From contig JARKIF010000248.1 in NCBI GenBank assembly GCA_029378245.1, positions 1 to 42,854 of the forward strand: DNA of 42,854 nucleotides, in the 5' to 3' direction. Origin of the DNA: Roridomyces roridus (taxonomy: Eukaryota; Basidiomycota; Agaricomycetes; Agaricales; Mycenaceae). Position numbers and translations under genes: made by a program. Below the pieces are notes generated by a model. It was not told the DNA's origin. It searched no databases and saw nothing but the letters and a program-made list of their open reading frames with translations. This document shows positions 11,587 to 21,547 of the stretch, piece by piece. The stretch's first letter is position 1. Each line of letters opens with the position of its first letter.

Positions 11587-12913
11587 ATGTCTTCCACTGA
11601 TCTTCCGGACGAGCTCTCCCCCGCTCCCGGTCCTCTTGTCGTTCGTCATTCCACCTGAGATTCATTCAATCACCTAATCGGATCTACAGCCTCGCTTGCA
11701 GGGTCCTCTATCCCTTCCCCGAATCGTATTCGGTGGCGGCGCCCTGTCTCAGCAGTACAACAGCGACGAGCTTCTTGCTAGCGATACTCCTTTCCGTACC
11801 GTGCAGCTCGCACTTCGGTATATCGCCTAGAAAATCATCTGGTGGTCCGTTGACGTCGTCGTCGTAGGTATGGCATCAACGCATTCGATACTTCGGCGTA
11901 CTACGGACCGTCGGAAATAATTCTGGGAAACACTTTGGAAGCTCTCAAGGACGAATTCCCTCGATCATCTTACCAGCTGGTGCGTGGTCTGTCCGATGAC
12001 TTGTTCTTGATTCCAGAAGGCCTTAGATGACGAAATGCGGAAGATATGGCATGGCGGATTTCGATTACTCCCCGGGCAGAATTCGTGAGAGCGTCAAGCG
12101 CAGTCTCGAACGTCTGAAAACCAACTACTTTGACGTGGTTCATCTGCATGATATCGAATTCGTTTCCACCGAGGTTACGCCTAGAAGGACGGGAAATCAC
12201 TCCTCCGCTCTGGGAGCAGACCGGTCTGCGTATGGTCTCGGCGAGGGTGACGAGAGCAAGGTCCGAGGGGATGGCGACCAGAGAGTTCTCGACGCCTTTC
12301 ATGAGCTGCAGAAGATGAAGGAGGAAGGACTGATTAAAAATATTGGCATAACGGGTGAGTTTTCATACTTTTCTGCCAATTGACTCTGAGGAATCTAGGC
12401 TATCCATTGTACACTCTCCTTCGGATCGCGCTGCTCATCCTCCACAATCCTCCGTTCAAACCGGTCGATGTCATCCTCAACTATTCCAATCTCACTCTCC
12501 AGAACAGCATTTTCCTTGAATTTGTGCCGGAGCTCACGGAGAGAGCGAAAGTGGGGCAGCTCATTGCGGCCTCCCCATTTAGCATGGGACTGCTGACGGA
12601 CATTGGGCCGCCCTCTTGGCATCCTGCGTCGCCGGAGCTTCTGGCAGCGACGATTCGGGCATCCAAAGAAACAAACGCCCGAGGTAGATCACTCGCCGAT
12701 TTAGCTACGGGTTACTGTATCCGCCACACCGGAGGGAGCATCCCGTTGGCTGTCGGGCTTAGTCGGCCAGAGGAAGTACACGAGTGCGTCAAGGTTTGGA
12801 GAGAGGTCGAGGTCGAAGGGGAGGATTCCAGCAGGAAGGAGCAGGAAGATGCGGTCAAGGCGGTCTTTGAACAGGCGGGTGTGGCAGATTGGGCCTGGGC
12901 ATCTCCTCCATGA
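11587..12913 (+). CDS. Aldo/keto reductase, D-arabinose/L-galactose dehydrogenase-like
   Basis: NAD(P)-dependent TIM-barrel oxidoreductase. The first exon (MSSTDLPDELSPAPGPLV) is spliced to PRLQGPLSLPRIVFGGGALS. Later exons give YGINAFDTSAYYGPSEIILG, the family Asp and Tyr; LMTKCGRYG, the Lys; and RSLERLKTNYFDVVHLHDIE, the His. The C-terminal exon from about 12399 contains VDVILNYSNLTLQN and IAASPFSMGLLTDIGPPSWH and ends at 12913. The full Asp-Tyr-Lys-His set is visible, and the frame is continuous across all GT-AG introns. Among AKRs it most resembles the yeast Ara2 / L-galactose dehydrogenase group, which makes erythroascorbate precursors from D-arabinose. The exact sugar substrate is inferred. 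Confidence 0.85.
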
Positions 12914-12999
12914 GGATATTTCGGATAGATAGATGAATGTTCACCACTTTTTTACCACTCAACTTGCGCGGCACGTGTATTCACTTCTCCTAAACTCGA

Positions 13000-13858
13000 A
13001 TGGCCAGCACCATCTTTTTCATTTGTGACCTCCAGACAAAATTTCGGTCTGAACCGTCGAGGATATTGAGCTGATGAGCTGATTCGGGGCGCAGAGATGC
13101 TATCTTTGGATTCGAGCATGTCGTGGCCACCACGAACAAAGTGCTTAAAATCGCCAAGGTAATGCGTGTTTCTTGAACGCGCGCCAAACCAACTGTTGTC
13201 AGATACTAGGATGCGAAGTTGTTGTGACTACACAAAAGGCCAGAGGTATCTATTTTCCCTGCCCGCAGGATATAAAGCTGAGACTGTAAAGCTCTCGGTC
13301 CTACTGACCAAGCAGTCGACCTCGATTCACTGGGCCCTCTTCACGTGGCGACGCTAGACAAGACACTTTTTTCGATGCTGATTCCAGAAGTTGAAGCTAT
13401 TCTCAACGATAGACCGGCTGTTAAATCCATAGTTCTGCTTGGGATCGAGGTCTGTCTGTCCCAAGGCTTTGGGGAGTCCAGTGCTGACTTGGTTGGCTTC
13501 GAGTCCCACATTTGTATCCTCCAAACTGCTCTCGCTGTTCTCGCCCACTCGGCCCAGTACAAGGTCTATGTTCTCGCCGACGCAGTCTCTTCCATCAACC
13601 CGGCGGAAATCCCTCTTGCTTTGTACCAGACCCCTGTTTCGTCTGTTCCCCATTTAATAGTCTCTCAGGACGCAAATGCGCGCGGCCGGTGCTATCGTGA
13701 CGAGCAGTGAAAGCTTCGCCTTTGCTCAGATTCGGGATGCCAATTCGCCTGTTTTCAAGGCGTTTAGCGCGGTCATCAAGGAAGAGAAGGAGGCGACTGC
13801 TAAAGCTGTTGCAGCTCTACTCGGCAGGACTAGCGGCCTCGAGCGAAGCGCCCTGTAG
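13000..13858 (+). CDS. Isochorismatase-fold cysteine hydrolase (ISOC1/2-like)
   Basis: Cysteine hydrolase of the isochorismatase-like superfamily. The start at 13000 gives MASTIFFICDLQTKFR with the catalytic Asp. After splicing it reads DAIFGFEHVVATTNKVLKIA, ILGCEVVVTTQKAR, ALGPTDQAVDLDSLGPLHV, ATLDKTLFSMLIPEV with the catalytic Lys, then VLLGIE joined to SHICILQTALAVL with the catalytic Cys. The last exon is MRAAGAIVTSSESFAFAQIR, ending GLERSAL. At the third intron, the acceptor ending AAGCTGAG keeps the frame, whereas an earlier AG would not. The Asp-Lys-Cys triad is complete, so the enzyme should be active. The natural substrate is unknown for this eukaryotic subgroup. Confidence 0.86.
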
Positions 13859-14428
13859 CTTCCCGGAACTTGGCACACATAGAGCTTGTTGTAGATTCTC
13901 ACAATCCGTGCCAGCCCGAGCTCGCAACCCGCTACCGTCTACTACGTGGTCGTCTCCTGCAATATCCTCGTTACTTGAAAGGTTTTGATTCCGCCTTGAT
14001 TCCGCGATACTCCGGCATTGTGGCTTTCATTTCGGACCTTTTGCTGGGACAAAGAACTTTGTTCGTGTCCCATTTTGGGTTGGCCCACCTTGTCCCACCT
14101 TGCACTGATCCTTACTTTGTGTTTCACTACTCGATTCATCTTCGACCGCAGGCGCGACGTGTAAAGGGCATCCTATCCGAAAATTACCATTGGTCCTCAG
14201 CACGGATCTCAAACGATTCTCCCCCTCTATCTGAACATTCTGAGCGCCGATGCAGCTTTGGCGAAACCCCGCGCCTGGGATGGTTCACTGTGGCCTATTG
14301 TCCTTGCCGTGTCCTCGAGGCCTGCCTGAGAGAAAGCAAGACTGTCTGCCTCGTTGTTTCCTCCCGCGCGTCCATAAAACAGCGCGGTTTCAAAGTGTGC
14401 CACCCACATTTCTCTCTCCCTGACCACG
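13859..14428. other. Intergenic, no supported gene
   Basis: This 570-bp stretch lies between two rightward genes. A 238-codon open frame (13870-14586) runs through it but shows no recognisable motif, and its end overlaps the next gene in another frame. I treat the interval as the 3' end of the hydrolase gene plus the promoter of the next gene, which includes a CT-rich tract just before its ATG. Confidence 0.55.
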
Positions 14429-15382
14429 ATGGCAATGGCTCGAACGATGTCTCGCCGACAATCTCTACCGTATGCTCCTCCCATGGGCGGCGGTTACTCT
14501 TACGGGACTCCGGGATACTCTCAAGGATACTCTCAACAAGGTTACTCGTCCTATGGGGACCCTGGGTATTCCTATGGCAGTGGTGACCAGTACGGTGGAG
14601 GAATGTATAACGACCCGCAATACGGAGAGGTCTGTCTTCACTCCTCTCGGTTCTAAAAATGCTCAAAGCCTTTCCAGTATGGGCAAGCCTCGTATCCCGG
14701 CTACGGTGCTCAACCCGGGATAATCCCCCCAAGCCATCGGTTGACTGGGCCATGTATGTTTCCTCAGTTTTCCTTGTTGGTATCGCTCAACAGATTCCCT
14801 AGCCTACGAGGATGACCCGTACTATGGCGATGAAATGCAGATAGCAAGGCCGCATACTCCCATGAGCTATGGGACGACTGGTCGTCGCCATCGCCGCCAT
14901 TCTGTCTCATATAGCGCCTTACCCCCAGTCGTCGACGGAGGACGCTACCGTTCCAGCTCGATGCACATTAAATTCAAACGCAAGGGGTCTTTACTTGCTG
15001 GGATTCCGCTAGGTTTTTTTCTCCCTTTTATTTATTATTTTTCCAAGAACTTGACGAATCGAAAATAGGCGACGCGCAGTCTACACGCACGAGACTGTCT
15101 GGAAACGATGATTACACGTTACATGATCTCCACACTGACCAATACTCGCGGCGCATTCACCTTCGTGTTCGGTGGAACGGCTACGCGCCTTTGACGTACG
15201 AGGTTCCCCTCGATGTCTACGACGGCCGAGTCAGCATGGACGCACTCTCGCGACGAGTCGCTCGTGCCTGTGTCCACTACCTTCAGTTCAACATGGTCCC
15301 CGTCATGTATAGCCGAGTCGAGCTCCACCATCTTGAGGAGGTTTCGTACGGCGTGTGGCAGCCCATGCTATCCACCCGATGA
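14429..15382 (+). CDS. Basidiomycete orphan with Tyr/Gly-rich N-terminus and conserved C-terminal domain
   Basis: The start at 14429 (MAMARTMSRRQSLPYAPPM) leads into a low-complexity region rich in GYSQGYSQQGYSSYGDPGYS-type repeats. Introns then join YGQASYPGYGAQPG, YEDDPYYGDEMQIARPHTPM and a basic SYGTTGRRHRRHSVSY segment. The C-terminal domain follows: IKFKRKGSLLAGIPLG, RLSGNDDYTLHDLHTDQYS, LRVRWNGYAPLTYEVPLDVY, VARACVHYLQFNMVPVMYSR and VELHHLEEVSYGVWQPML. I recall this C-terminal block as a widespread Agaricomycete domain of unknown function, possibly the one catalogued as DUF6741, but the number is from memory. The disordered tyrosine-rich start resembles condensate-forming or adhesive regions, which is speculation. 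The gene converges on the ENT transporter. Confidence 0.78.
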
Positions 15383-15490
15383 TTGCTCTCATTATTTACG
15401 ACCCTTCATGACCGTCACGACCACCATTGTTAAAATTGCATTCTATCGTATACTGTCCAATAATTTATTACTTGCTGGTCCATTATCGAA

Positions 15491-17175
15491 TTACAGTCTT
15501 TCGGTGAACGGATTACACTCGCAAACCATCGATCGTATCCAAAACGACAGAAAACTACCCAACACAAGCCCACCGACTAGACAGAAGCTGGCCACAGTGG
15601 CAGCAACATCCACATCTTGCCTCCTACCCTGCAGTCGCGGGTTATGTTCCAGCGAAGGAGCAGACATCATGCAAAGGCTCGATACGTAGCCGTTGGACAC
15701 GCCAAATGCAAACAAGATGCACATGAAGACAAAGTCCGAGTTGATGAGCGGTGGCGCCCCTCCCGTCGAGGGTCGTTGCAGGTTGCACAGGAGGAATACT
15801 GGTATAAAGAGTGTGCGCGCAAGGGAGAGTGCCAGAAGTCGTTTATCTGACCAGATGGCCAGCCGGGGGATAGAACATAGAGACCTTCCCCCAAAGTCAC
15901 CGAGGTTGAATACAAGGAAATGGATGGCGCTGAATAGGAGGGGGTGAGTGTTGGGGTTGGTGGGCGTAATCGACGTCGTGATGGCAGGGAAAACGGCCTG
16001 GCACAGATTAAGCTCGGTGAATTCATGCGAGGAAGAATGCTCACCAAAGTGACGATAAAAATGTAAGAGGCGGCAAGTTCATACAATGCTAAGTAGAAGG
16101 GATCAGACAGGGACTTGCTACCGCAAGAAATACGAACCGTTCGCCTTTGCGATGCGCCAAATCTGAGCCTTCTCGTTCGAAGACTCGATTCTCCCAGCAG
16201 AAACGAGGGCACGGATCTCATCAGGATCTGCGGGCACCTTCCGGTTCTCCAGGGACCCAGCGACCAGCTTGTAAGCTGGCATCCTCACGAGCCACCCGTT
16301 AGCAACAGCAGTGACGACGAGGAAAATGGTAGAGAGGCCGAAGAATATGAAGGCCGAACGTTCCTCTGGCTCGCCGTCCTGTGCGAGGGCGGCTAAAGAC
16401 TCCCGCGATTTGCCCCAGACCGAAGCGGTAGCGCTCAGAACCTGAACACCGCTCACTGCCACTGCCACGGCAGCCTGACCGGACATGACAGACTGTACTG
16501 CCATGGGTCCAAAGAGCGAGGCAATAACGATTATGGCCGTCTGGAGGTATGCACCTAGTGCCGCCTGTGATACACCGTCCAAGAGGACGAACGCGAAGAA
16601 AACACCGGGACTGGTGTGGACCAAGGTGCTAATCGTTAGCAGGAATGTGAGGACCGACAGAGCCAGAGTTGTTGCGAGAACACGACGTGAGGGGGAAGAC
16701 TGCAGAAGGAGTTGCAGACGCGATCATCCTAGAATGCCAGGACGCACCTGTTTGGACGTTATAGTCGCCCGCGCAAGAAACACGAAATTGGATAACGTGA
16801 AGGCGCAAGACAGGTACGAGCTGAACGCCAGCTTGAGAGACGAGCCTTGCAAACGCGCTAGAAAGAACGGCGTCGCAGTAATCATGACTGCTCAAAGTCA
16901 GAACCAGCACAAGACCCAACGTAGACGACGCAAGTCACCGTTCCATGGTAAGAGGACAGCACATCCCAATATGAAATGTATCCATCGTATCCGTGAGTCC
17001 ACGACCACATCTCTGCAGACTGTGAGACCCGTCTAAGTGGAAGCGAAGAGTAATACGGTGGGACATCGGCGTCGGCGTCCAGCAGTCCAAGAGTAGCGTC
17101 ATCGCCTTCAGACTCTGCAGCATTCGCAGCCACTTGCGGTAGGGCGTGGTATAAAGCATCAGGAGAGCGAGACAT
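15491..17175 (-). CDS. Equilibrative nucleoside transporter (ENT/SLC29, FUN26-like)
   Basis: Multi-spanning membrane transporter for nucleosides, likely vacuolar or plasma-membrane. The start at 17175 gives MSRSPDALYHALPQVAANAA and an acidic N-terminal tail. The first membrane segment reads RIRWIHFILGCAVLLPWN. Later exons give VMITATPFFLARLQGSSLKL, NFVFLARATITSKQ, SPGVFFAFVLLDGVSQAALG, YLQTAIIVIASLFGP, the long central loop, ITTSITPTNPNTHPLLFSAI, LVFNLGDFGG and the C-terminal SNGYVSSLCMMSAPSLEHNP. All are standard ENT signatures. The frame slips once near 17010, between SQSAE and DVVVDSRIRWIHF; one extra C on the plus strand would restore it. The other introns are GT-AG and in frame. The family call is firm; the localisation is inferred. 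Confidence 0.9.
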
Positions 17176-17277
17176 GGTTTGAAACGAGGAGCAGACGCGT
17201 CGCTTTACACCCGCTTGACTATCAGCGTGAACCCAAACAAGGTGATCCGGGGCAATTAGCTGCAATACTTTTCTAAT

Positions 17278-18551
17278 CTAATTGGGTACGACTTGGTTCG
17301 GGGCCTCGACCAATCCAAGTCGTGTAAGTTCATCCCTCCTCTTCGCCGCCTTCCTCGTCTTGCGCGCCTGCTTCTTCTTGGCCTTGTCCGCAACCGCAAG
17401 GGTGAGCCATCTCCTCCTCCTCTCCGCCTCGTCCTCCACCGACAGCTTCTCGCGCCACTTGAAGATAGCCTCCGCCTTGGCCTCCTTCGGACTCCGCCCG
17501 TTCGTCTCGCGCAGCTCGGTGGTAATGTAGTCCTTCAGCAGCGACTTTTTGTAAGCTTGATGTGATTGCCACCGCTTCATCTTCTTGGCGCGTGAGTGCG
17601 GGTTGGATAGTTCCCGGCTGAGGTACATCTCGACGGGGGGCGAATCACCAAACCAGGCTTTCTGCGTCGGGTGGGACATGCCTGCGATCCATTCTTCCTC
17701 CGTTGGTACACGGGGAAGTGGCGCCGCCAGTCGATGCGAAAAGGATGGAGGCACGTAGGTCACTTTCGACACGAACTCGTGGCTGGTGTCGTACGACCCG
17801 GCTGTAGGTTCATTAGAGAGAGTAGTAAAACGACCGGGCCGTCGTGCTTACCATCCAGAGGCTCCTTGGCCGGCAGTTTGGGCCATGGTATCTTTATCTT
17901 CTGGCCCTTGAGATGCGGCACGACTGGAGTCGTCCTCGTCGCGAACCGTTCCCACTGCCAACGATAGAGTCGCGTATTCCACACGGGTTGCGTGGTAGAC
18001 AGTCGTTCCGCAAAGACACTAGAATAAGAATATATATTTGCAGCTGCAGTTGAAAAGCCAAGGCACGTACGGAAGTCGGCGGGGTTCTGTCGAGCCAGGT
18101 AACGGAGGGAAGACATATTCGCCAACGTACAGTTGGCAACTGGCATAAGAGTACGCAGGCAACAGCGCGTTCGGGTCATTGGCCGGCTAGAGTCGTTCAT
18201 ACAATTTACAGCGCAAGAGGCAAAGCAGCTCACCGAGCGGAACTCGACAATGTTCTCCAGCCTCCGTATCTTGAACACTTCCCTCAACTTGTTTCCATAC
18301 CGCCCCCGTACCCGAACCTTGTCCCCAGGAACGATATTCCAGAATTTTACGCGCTCTTGCGGGATGACCACGTCGTTTTTTTGGTCGGGATTGAAGGCGT
18401 CCCAATTCCACCTGTTGGATCGAAGCCGTTTCGGAACGAATCGCATGTGGTTAAAGTTGGTCGTCCATGGCACTCGACTGCCCTGCTGGAGCTTGTCCTT
18501 GAGGAAGCGGGTCAGTGGTGCCTTGGACACTACGGGAGCGGGCGCGGCCAT
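17278..18551 (-). CDS. MRPL40: Mitochondrial large ribosomal subunit protein uL24m
   Basis: Component of the mitochondrial 54S subunit. The start at 18551 gives MAAPAPVVSKAPLTRFLKDK. The segment WNIVPGDKVRVRGRYGNK plus LREVFKIRRLENIVEFRS is the KOW motif of bacterial L24. Three GT-AG introns follow, with every junction in frame: ANDPNALLPAYSYASCQLYV, VFAERLSTTQPVWNTRLYRW, IKIPWPKLPAKEPLDG and the last exon from SKVTYVPPSFSHRLAAPLP. The C-terminal 100 residues are strongly basic and rich in Lys/Arg (KKKQARKTRKAAKRRDELTR), suiting rRNA contact. The length of about 375 residues is longer than bacterial L24 but typical of fungal uL24m. The upstream MBF gene, on the same strand, ends 130 bp before this start. 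Confidence 0.9.
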
Positions 18552-18680
18552 GATGGCGCGTGCGCCAAGAAAGGGTGATGGCGGAACAAACAAACATTTC
18601 ACAGTTCATCATCATTGAGAAACTACGCATACGGTGGTACAGAGAAGCTAACAGATCGCGAGATAAAAATGGAATAAAAA

Positions 18681-21042
18681 TCAGGACGGCTTGGCCCACG
18701 CAGTCGAGGACGAACTCGGTTCTTCCGACTCTAATGTCTGAAAAAAGGGAAGTTAGCTTTTGCGAGGATACGAAGAAGAAAGCTACCTCAAGCAGCATTC
18801 CCAGCACATGGTCAACCTCAGACGGAGGTACCCCACCACATCCAGCACCTATCAGTCTTCTATACTCACCCATCCGCCCACTGGTACCGGCTTCGGCTTG
18901 GAACGATACCAGCTCATCAAACGTGCCCTTCCTCCGCTTCCTGAACTGCTCGACTTCCTGCCGCAACGCGCTGCATGCCTGTTGCAGCCCCTCCGGATCC
19001 GTCGGTATATCCGAATACAGCGTCAAAAGATCGGATATGTCTTCCGTCTGCGCCAGCCGTCTCTTCAAGCGCGCCGCCTCATCGACCATCTCCATGTCGT
19101 CCTCGGGTCGGTAAGTGGTGGGGGGAACGAGTTGCCCGTTCGCGGTGTTTCGAACACCATTCTCGCGAAGCTCCTCGTCTTGCACCCACTTCTCCCACCC
19201 CAACCGATATCTTCGCCCCATCTTGAAATGCAGTGCATCTTCCCGCTCCTTCAAACTCCGCTTTGCCTCGTCCAATCCGTCAGCTTTTTGCCGGAGCTGC
19301 GCCACGGTTCGCTGGCTCTCGAGAATCTCTGCCTGGATATTGGTGAGGAGTGCATGCGCTTGTGCAGTGTCTCGCTCTTTATCTCGCAGCTCCTGGTCAA
19401 AGGATGCTGCCAAGCTATCGAGCATGCTCGTCATATCATTGACACAACGGGTGCTCGCCCTCTGCCCTACAACCGAGTGGTGCAGTGGCGGACGATCCCC
19501 GTGCGAAGGATAGGCGTAATTAGGAAGCGAGCCGTACGAATTCCGATATCCCATGAACATGCCGCGTGCTGGGGGAGCAGGCGACGATCTAAATCGCTCG
19601 TCCTCGAGGATGTAGTCTTCGGTGCTCTTGCCATCGTTGTTTACGACTTTAGGGTCCGCGCCGTGATCAATGAGAAGCTTGACGAGCCGTTTACTCCGGC
19701 AACGGGCCGCCATTGTGAGTGCCGTTTCTCCATCCTCGTCCTGGAAGTTGATCACATCCGCAAGTTCCTTTGGGTAATCCGAAAGTCGGCTGAGAACAAT
19801 CTCCATGTAATACCGAGAGGCATGTGTCTTGCCCTTGGACATGGCTACATCGACAATGTGGTGGAAAAGCGTCCGGTTGTAATTGTCGATATTGAGCGTC
19901 GAACGATGTAGCAGTTCGTAAAGCTCGGGGAATTTGCGAACATCATAATTGTTGGCAAACATGACGCTGCGCATCAAACAAGTCTGGCCAGCGATGTTGA
20001 CCTTGAAGATATCGGCGCCGGCCGTCAAGAGAAGCTTTACGACGCGGATGCGGCCCATCGCACATGCCCAGTGAAGCGGTGTATGTCCGTCGTCGTCAAT
20101 CGCCATGTTAGGGTCGAATTCCGCTGTGGGGTTTATGAGGAAGCTGGGGACTTGGTTAGAGTCGGAGATGAAGAATTCCAACAGTTGATCAGCATATGCA
20201 CGAGGATCGTTGGCGCCGTTGGCCTTGTAGCTGTCCGCGTACTGATCACGGCGCGAGTGCTTGCTTCGACGCGAGTACTCTTCGCCGTGTCCATTCGACG
20301 GGTACGGTGCAGGGCTACGGATGGGCGACGGGGTGCGGGAGCTTGAGGATGCCTCCGACGGCGATGGCGTCATCGACCCGTCTTCGGACCCACGGGCAGA
20401 CAGTGTATCGTGCTCAGATTCGCCGTCTCCTGCATCTGCTGCTTGTCGTCGTGATGAGCGGGTGCTGACCATAGGGCTGGCTAAAAGAGTCTCGGACGCC
20501 TGTTTGCGTGCGGGTCGGCTAGCGGTGCTGCTGGCGACTAGATGTTTCGGTGCCAACGGGGGGCTCTTGGCTGCCGGTTGGAATTCGATTATGGGTCGGA
20601 GAGCAACTTCACAGTTGTATTGCTTGGCAAGCTGGAGTCCTCGCTCGAGAGGTATCCAAGTACCTAGAAAGCATCTGCATCACATCCGGTAGGCAGACGT
20701 AGAACGGACCTTGGTACTTTCCATAACCACCCTGGACCTTTTCATGCTCGCCCTTCTGGACTTCGCGTTCAAGGACGCGGGTCCGCTGCGGTTTGTCAAA
20801 GCCAGCGACTTTGAGTATTGGGTCGCGTTGAGCCACGAGTCGGAGCGGCGCCTCATCACGGCGACACCCTTGCACATCCTACGCGTGGATGAGAGCGTGT
20901 CAGATCGCGTCGAATGGCACATACATCTCATAGACAGGGATACCACTGTAGGTAGCCTGCAATGGAGGGTCAGGAGGATGAGAAAGGGCGTGCCATCTCG
21001 GCCCAGAAAAGGACGGACCTTGAAGATCTGGTTGTCCGGCAT
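18681..21042 (-). CDS. MBP1: MBF cell-cycle transcription factor, APSES + ankyrin repeats (Mbp1/Res-like)
   Basis: DNA-binding subunit of the MBF (MCB-binding) complex that drives G1/S genes. The start at 21042 gives MPDNQIFK. Introns then join [31 protein letters not shown] and [39 protein letters not shown], the APSES/KilA-N domain. The large exon from about 20660 encodes a Ser-rich linker, ankyrin repeats ([40 protein letters not shown]), a coiled coil near [20 protein letters not shown] and the C-terminal heterodimerisation region. The last small exon ends STAWAKPS with the stop at 18681-18683. At 20818-20819 one A (minus strand) appears missing between NATQ and ILKVAGF. No intron can explain this, so as written the DNA-binding domain is out of frame. 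An antisense open frame in the same place is a shadow. Confidence 0.92.
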
Positions 21043-21547
21043 GGCGTCTTGCGCGATGTCGTTGCACGCTCAAAGTCTTTCGTTTTCGTCGCTTTGAGGA
21101 CTGGGGAGGGAGGATACCGCGCCGTCAGGAACACGAGCCAGTGAGAGCCAGTGGTAACACGAGCAAATACGACGCCACCCTTCTCCGCGATATCTCCTCA
21201 ATTTCGCTGCTTCTTGTCCAGACTTCTGTGCGAGAACTCACGTCCATCGAGGGATAATTTACTCCAAACGGTACGGCCAGCACCAGAGCAGACAGCGAGG
21301 AAAAAATAATAACATTGAACTGCCCGAGTCGCTCTCATCCTTCCCACTTCTTGAGCACGGACAGAGCCGTATCTACATGCATTTTCCGTATATGAATCTT
21401 CTTCGTCGTCGTTGAGAATGCTGAGCACAATTGACCAAGTGATGGACGCGTCAAACTCGCGACTCTCTCACGTGCATTGAAGCTTGTTTGTTCATTTCCT
21501 TCTTGTCGCCATTGTACCGCACGCCCTGCAGCCACTCGCACCCAGAG
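21043..21547. promoter_or_regulatory. Divergent promoter between MBF factor and CDC14
   Basis: Both neighbours start from this interval of about 505 bp. It contains an ACGCGT box at 21446-21451, and three more lie just downstream at 21611-21616, 21725-21730 and 21735-21740 in the beginning of CDC14. ACGCGT is the MluI cell-cycle box bound by Mbp1/Res-type APSES proteins. This suggests autoregulation of the MBF gene and periodic expression of CDC14. The link is inferred from motif and position only. Confidence 0.5.

Noticed and set aside
13870..14586. 238-codon open frame between the isochorismatase-fold gene and the Tyr/Gly-rich gene
   Set aside because: No recognisable motif and unusual composition; its end overlaps the clearly coding start of the next gene in another frame.
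18760..19911. 383-codon open frame on the plus strand
   Set aside because: It lies exactly antisense to the ankyrin-containing exon of MBF, shows no domain, and its length follows from the codon bias of the real gene.
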